Shown in pieces: positions 63,163 through 64,000 of a DNA stretch of 64,000 bases. The position numbers were made by a program, and so were the translations under genes. The number at the start of each line of letters is the position of its first letter. Within the stretch, counting starts at the first letter, position 1. The stretch comes from Amoebidium appalachense (Eukaryota; Ichthyosporea), in NCBI GenBank assembly GCA_963693365.1, contig CAVNZM010000002.1:11346001-11410000 (forward strand), read 5' to 3'. The notes below the pieces were generated by a model. It did not search any database and had not been told where the DNA came from. It saw only the letters and a program-made list of their open reading frames with translations.

Positions 63163-64000
63163 CTGTAAGAGTACGTGTGTGTGTGTGCGCGTGGGTGTGT
63201 GTGTGTGCGTGCGTGTGTGAATGTGTACGTGTTGGTGCATGTGTATGCGTGAATGCGTCGTGAACATGTGAGTGCATGTATGCATGTGTGCAGACATGTG
63301 TTCGTGTATGCGTTTGTGTATGGTGGTGGGAAGAAAGAGGTCAGTCTACCACACATCTCAAGGAAAAAACCAATTACGTGTCGTATGTGTACAACAAACC
63401 TTGTGTGTGTTTGTGTGGCTCAGGACTTCTTAGAGGTTTTATGCGGCCATAACCGTAGTTACCGCATAAGTAATGATGTCATCATCACCACAAAAAGCAA
63501 ACAAGGTGCACTTGTCAACCCCTACATGCCATATAAGAAAAAAATAGAAAAACACAGCAAGGTACTCTTGAATAGGCTACATCAGAGAGAAAAACGTTAC
63601 ACCCAACCAACAGCTCAGAGTAATGGAACAATGGAGGATACCCTGTTTTCTGGATACATACAAGCCAACAAGTAGGGGGTCACATGAGCACACAACCGGT
63701 GGACCAATACGAACAACCGTGGTGGTGCTAGAGAGGAGATAAAGGCAGGAGGGAGGTATGTGCATGCACTCATGCTCTGTGTGCGAGAAAAAGGCAAAGG
63801 ATGACGACGAAGAGAAGGAGGCGGCTATCAGCACGTGCGCACAAAATGCGGGAAATGTGTGTGCGCATGAATAACACTGGTTTGTGGTGGTGGTCGGAAA
63901 CGCGTTGATAGCAGGAGAGGATGGGGGCGGGAGGCAGAGAGAACAAGAGCGTGCCCGAGAGATGGAGATAACACAGATGGAGTGGGAGAGAGGGAGACAG
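63163..64000. other. Probable eL30 intron / upstream sequence
   Basis: TG-rich sequence (63170-63330) follows the exon in gene-antisense order, then a non-repetitive stretch (63420-63700) and an AG-rich end. I see no segment resembling the eL30 N-terminus. The plus-strand frame at 63253-63675 has no recognised motif. Confidence 0.45.

Noticed and set aside
63163-64000. Search for the first exons of eL30
   Set aside because: No segment resembles the conserved N-terminus, so none is annotated.

Overview
This is nuclear DNA of a eukaryote, most likely a protist or alga whose lineage I could not fix. Coding sequence lies in short exons bounded by GT-AG introns, and codon phase carries correctly across nearly every junction I tested. 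Introns and spacers are packed with G or C homopolymers (often 30-60 bases), (CA/TG)n microsatellites, and A or T runs. Most long open frames are therefore low-complexity artefacts. The gene models below were built by hand from splice sites, phase and family resemblance, with no database search.

Layout, left to right. 533-2471 (+): the 3' exons of a Golgi SNARE of the GOSR1/Gos1 type. 4711-10101 (-): a six-exon type II Hsp40 (DNAJB/Sis1-like), convergent with the SNARE. 10102-13914: spacer with one weak candidate exon. 13915-19828 (+): a surface protein with an N-terminal membrane anchor, a Thr-rich mucin-like stalk and a right-handed beta-helix domain. 20456-22095 (+): fragments that could be a second, decayed or unresolved gene of the same type. 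22100-28200: mainly non-coding, with an inverted repeat pair and long CA tracts. 28247-31353 (+): a GATA zinc-finger protein. 34821-41662 (-): a PX-domain (phosphoinositide-binding) protein of about 15 short exons. 42344-52597 (-): a torsin-like AAA+ ATPase with Walker A and B motifs. 53667-60963 (+), divergent from the ATPase across about 1 kb: a secretory-pathway membrane protein whose luminal region resembles a torsin or LAP1/LULL1 AAA-like fold but has no Walker A. 62941-63162 (-): the last exon of ribosomal protein eL30.

The most interesting part is the right-hand third. An apparently active torsin-like ATPase sits head-to-head with an apparently inactive AAA-like membrane partner. In animals, torsins need AAA-like cofactors (LAP1, LULL1) to hydrolyse ATP, so a divergent pair sharing a control region suggests a torsin/cofactor module with an unusual membrane topology. 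The predicted order is signal peptide, luminal domain, transmembrane helix, then a basic tail; LAP1 has its membrane helix before the luminal domain.

Other signals are two dispersed repeat families attached to G/C homopolymers, a recent tandem duplication inside an intron of the ATPase gene, and complementary (AG)n and (CT)n tracts in one intron of the partner gene. There are also frame breaks at homopolymers in the Hsp40 and GATA genes, which look like assembly length errors rather than decay.
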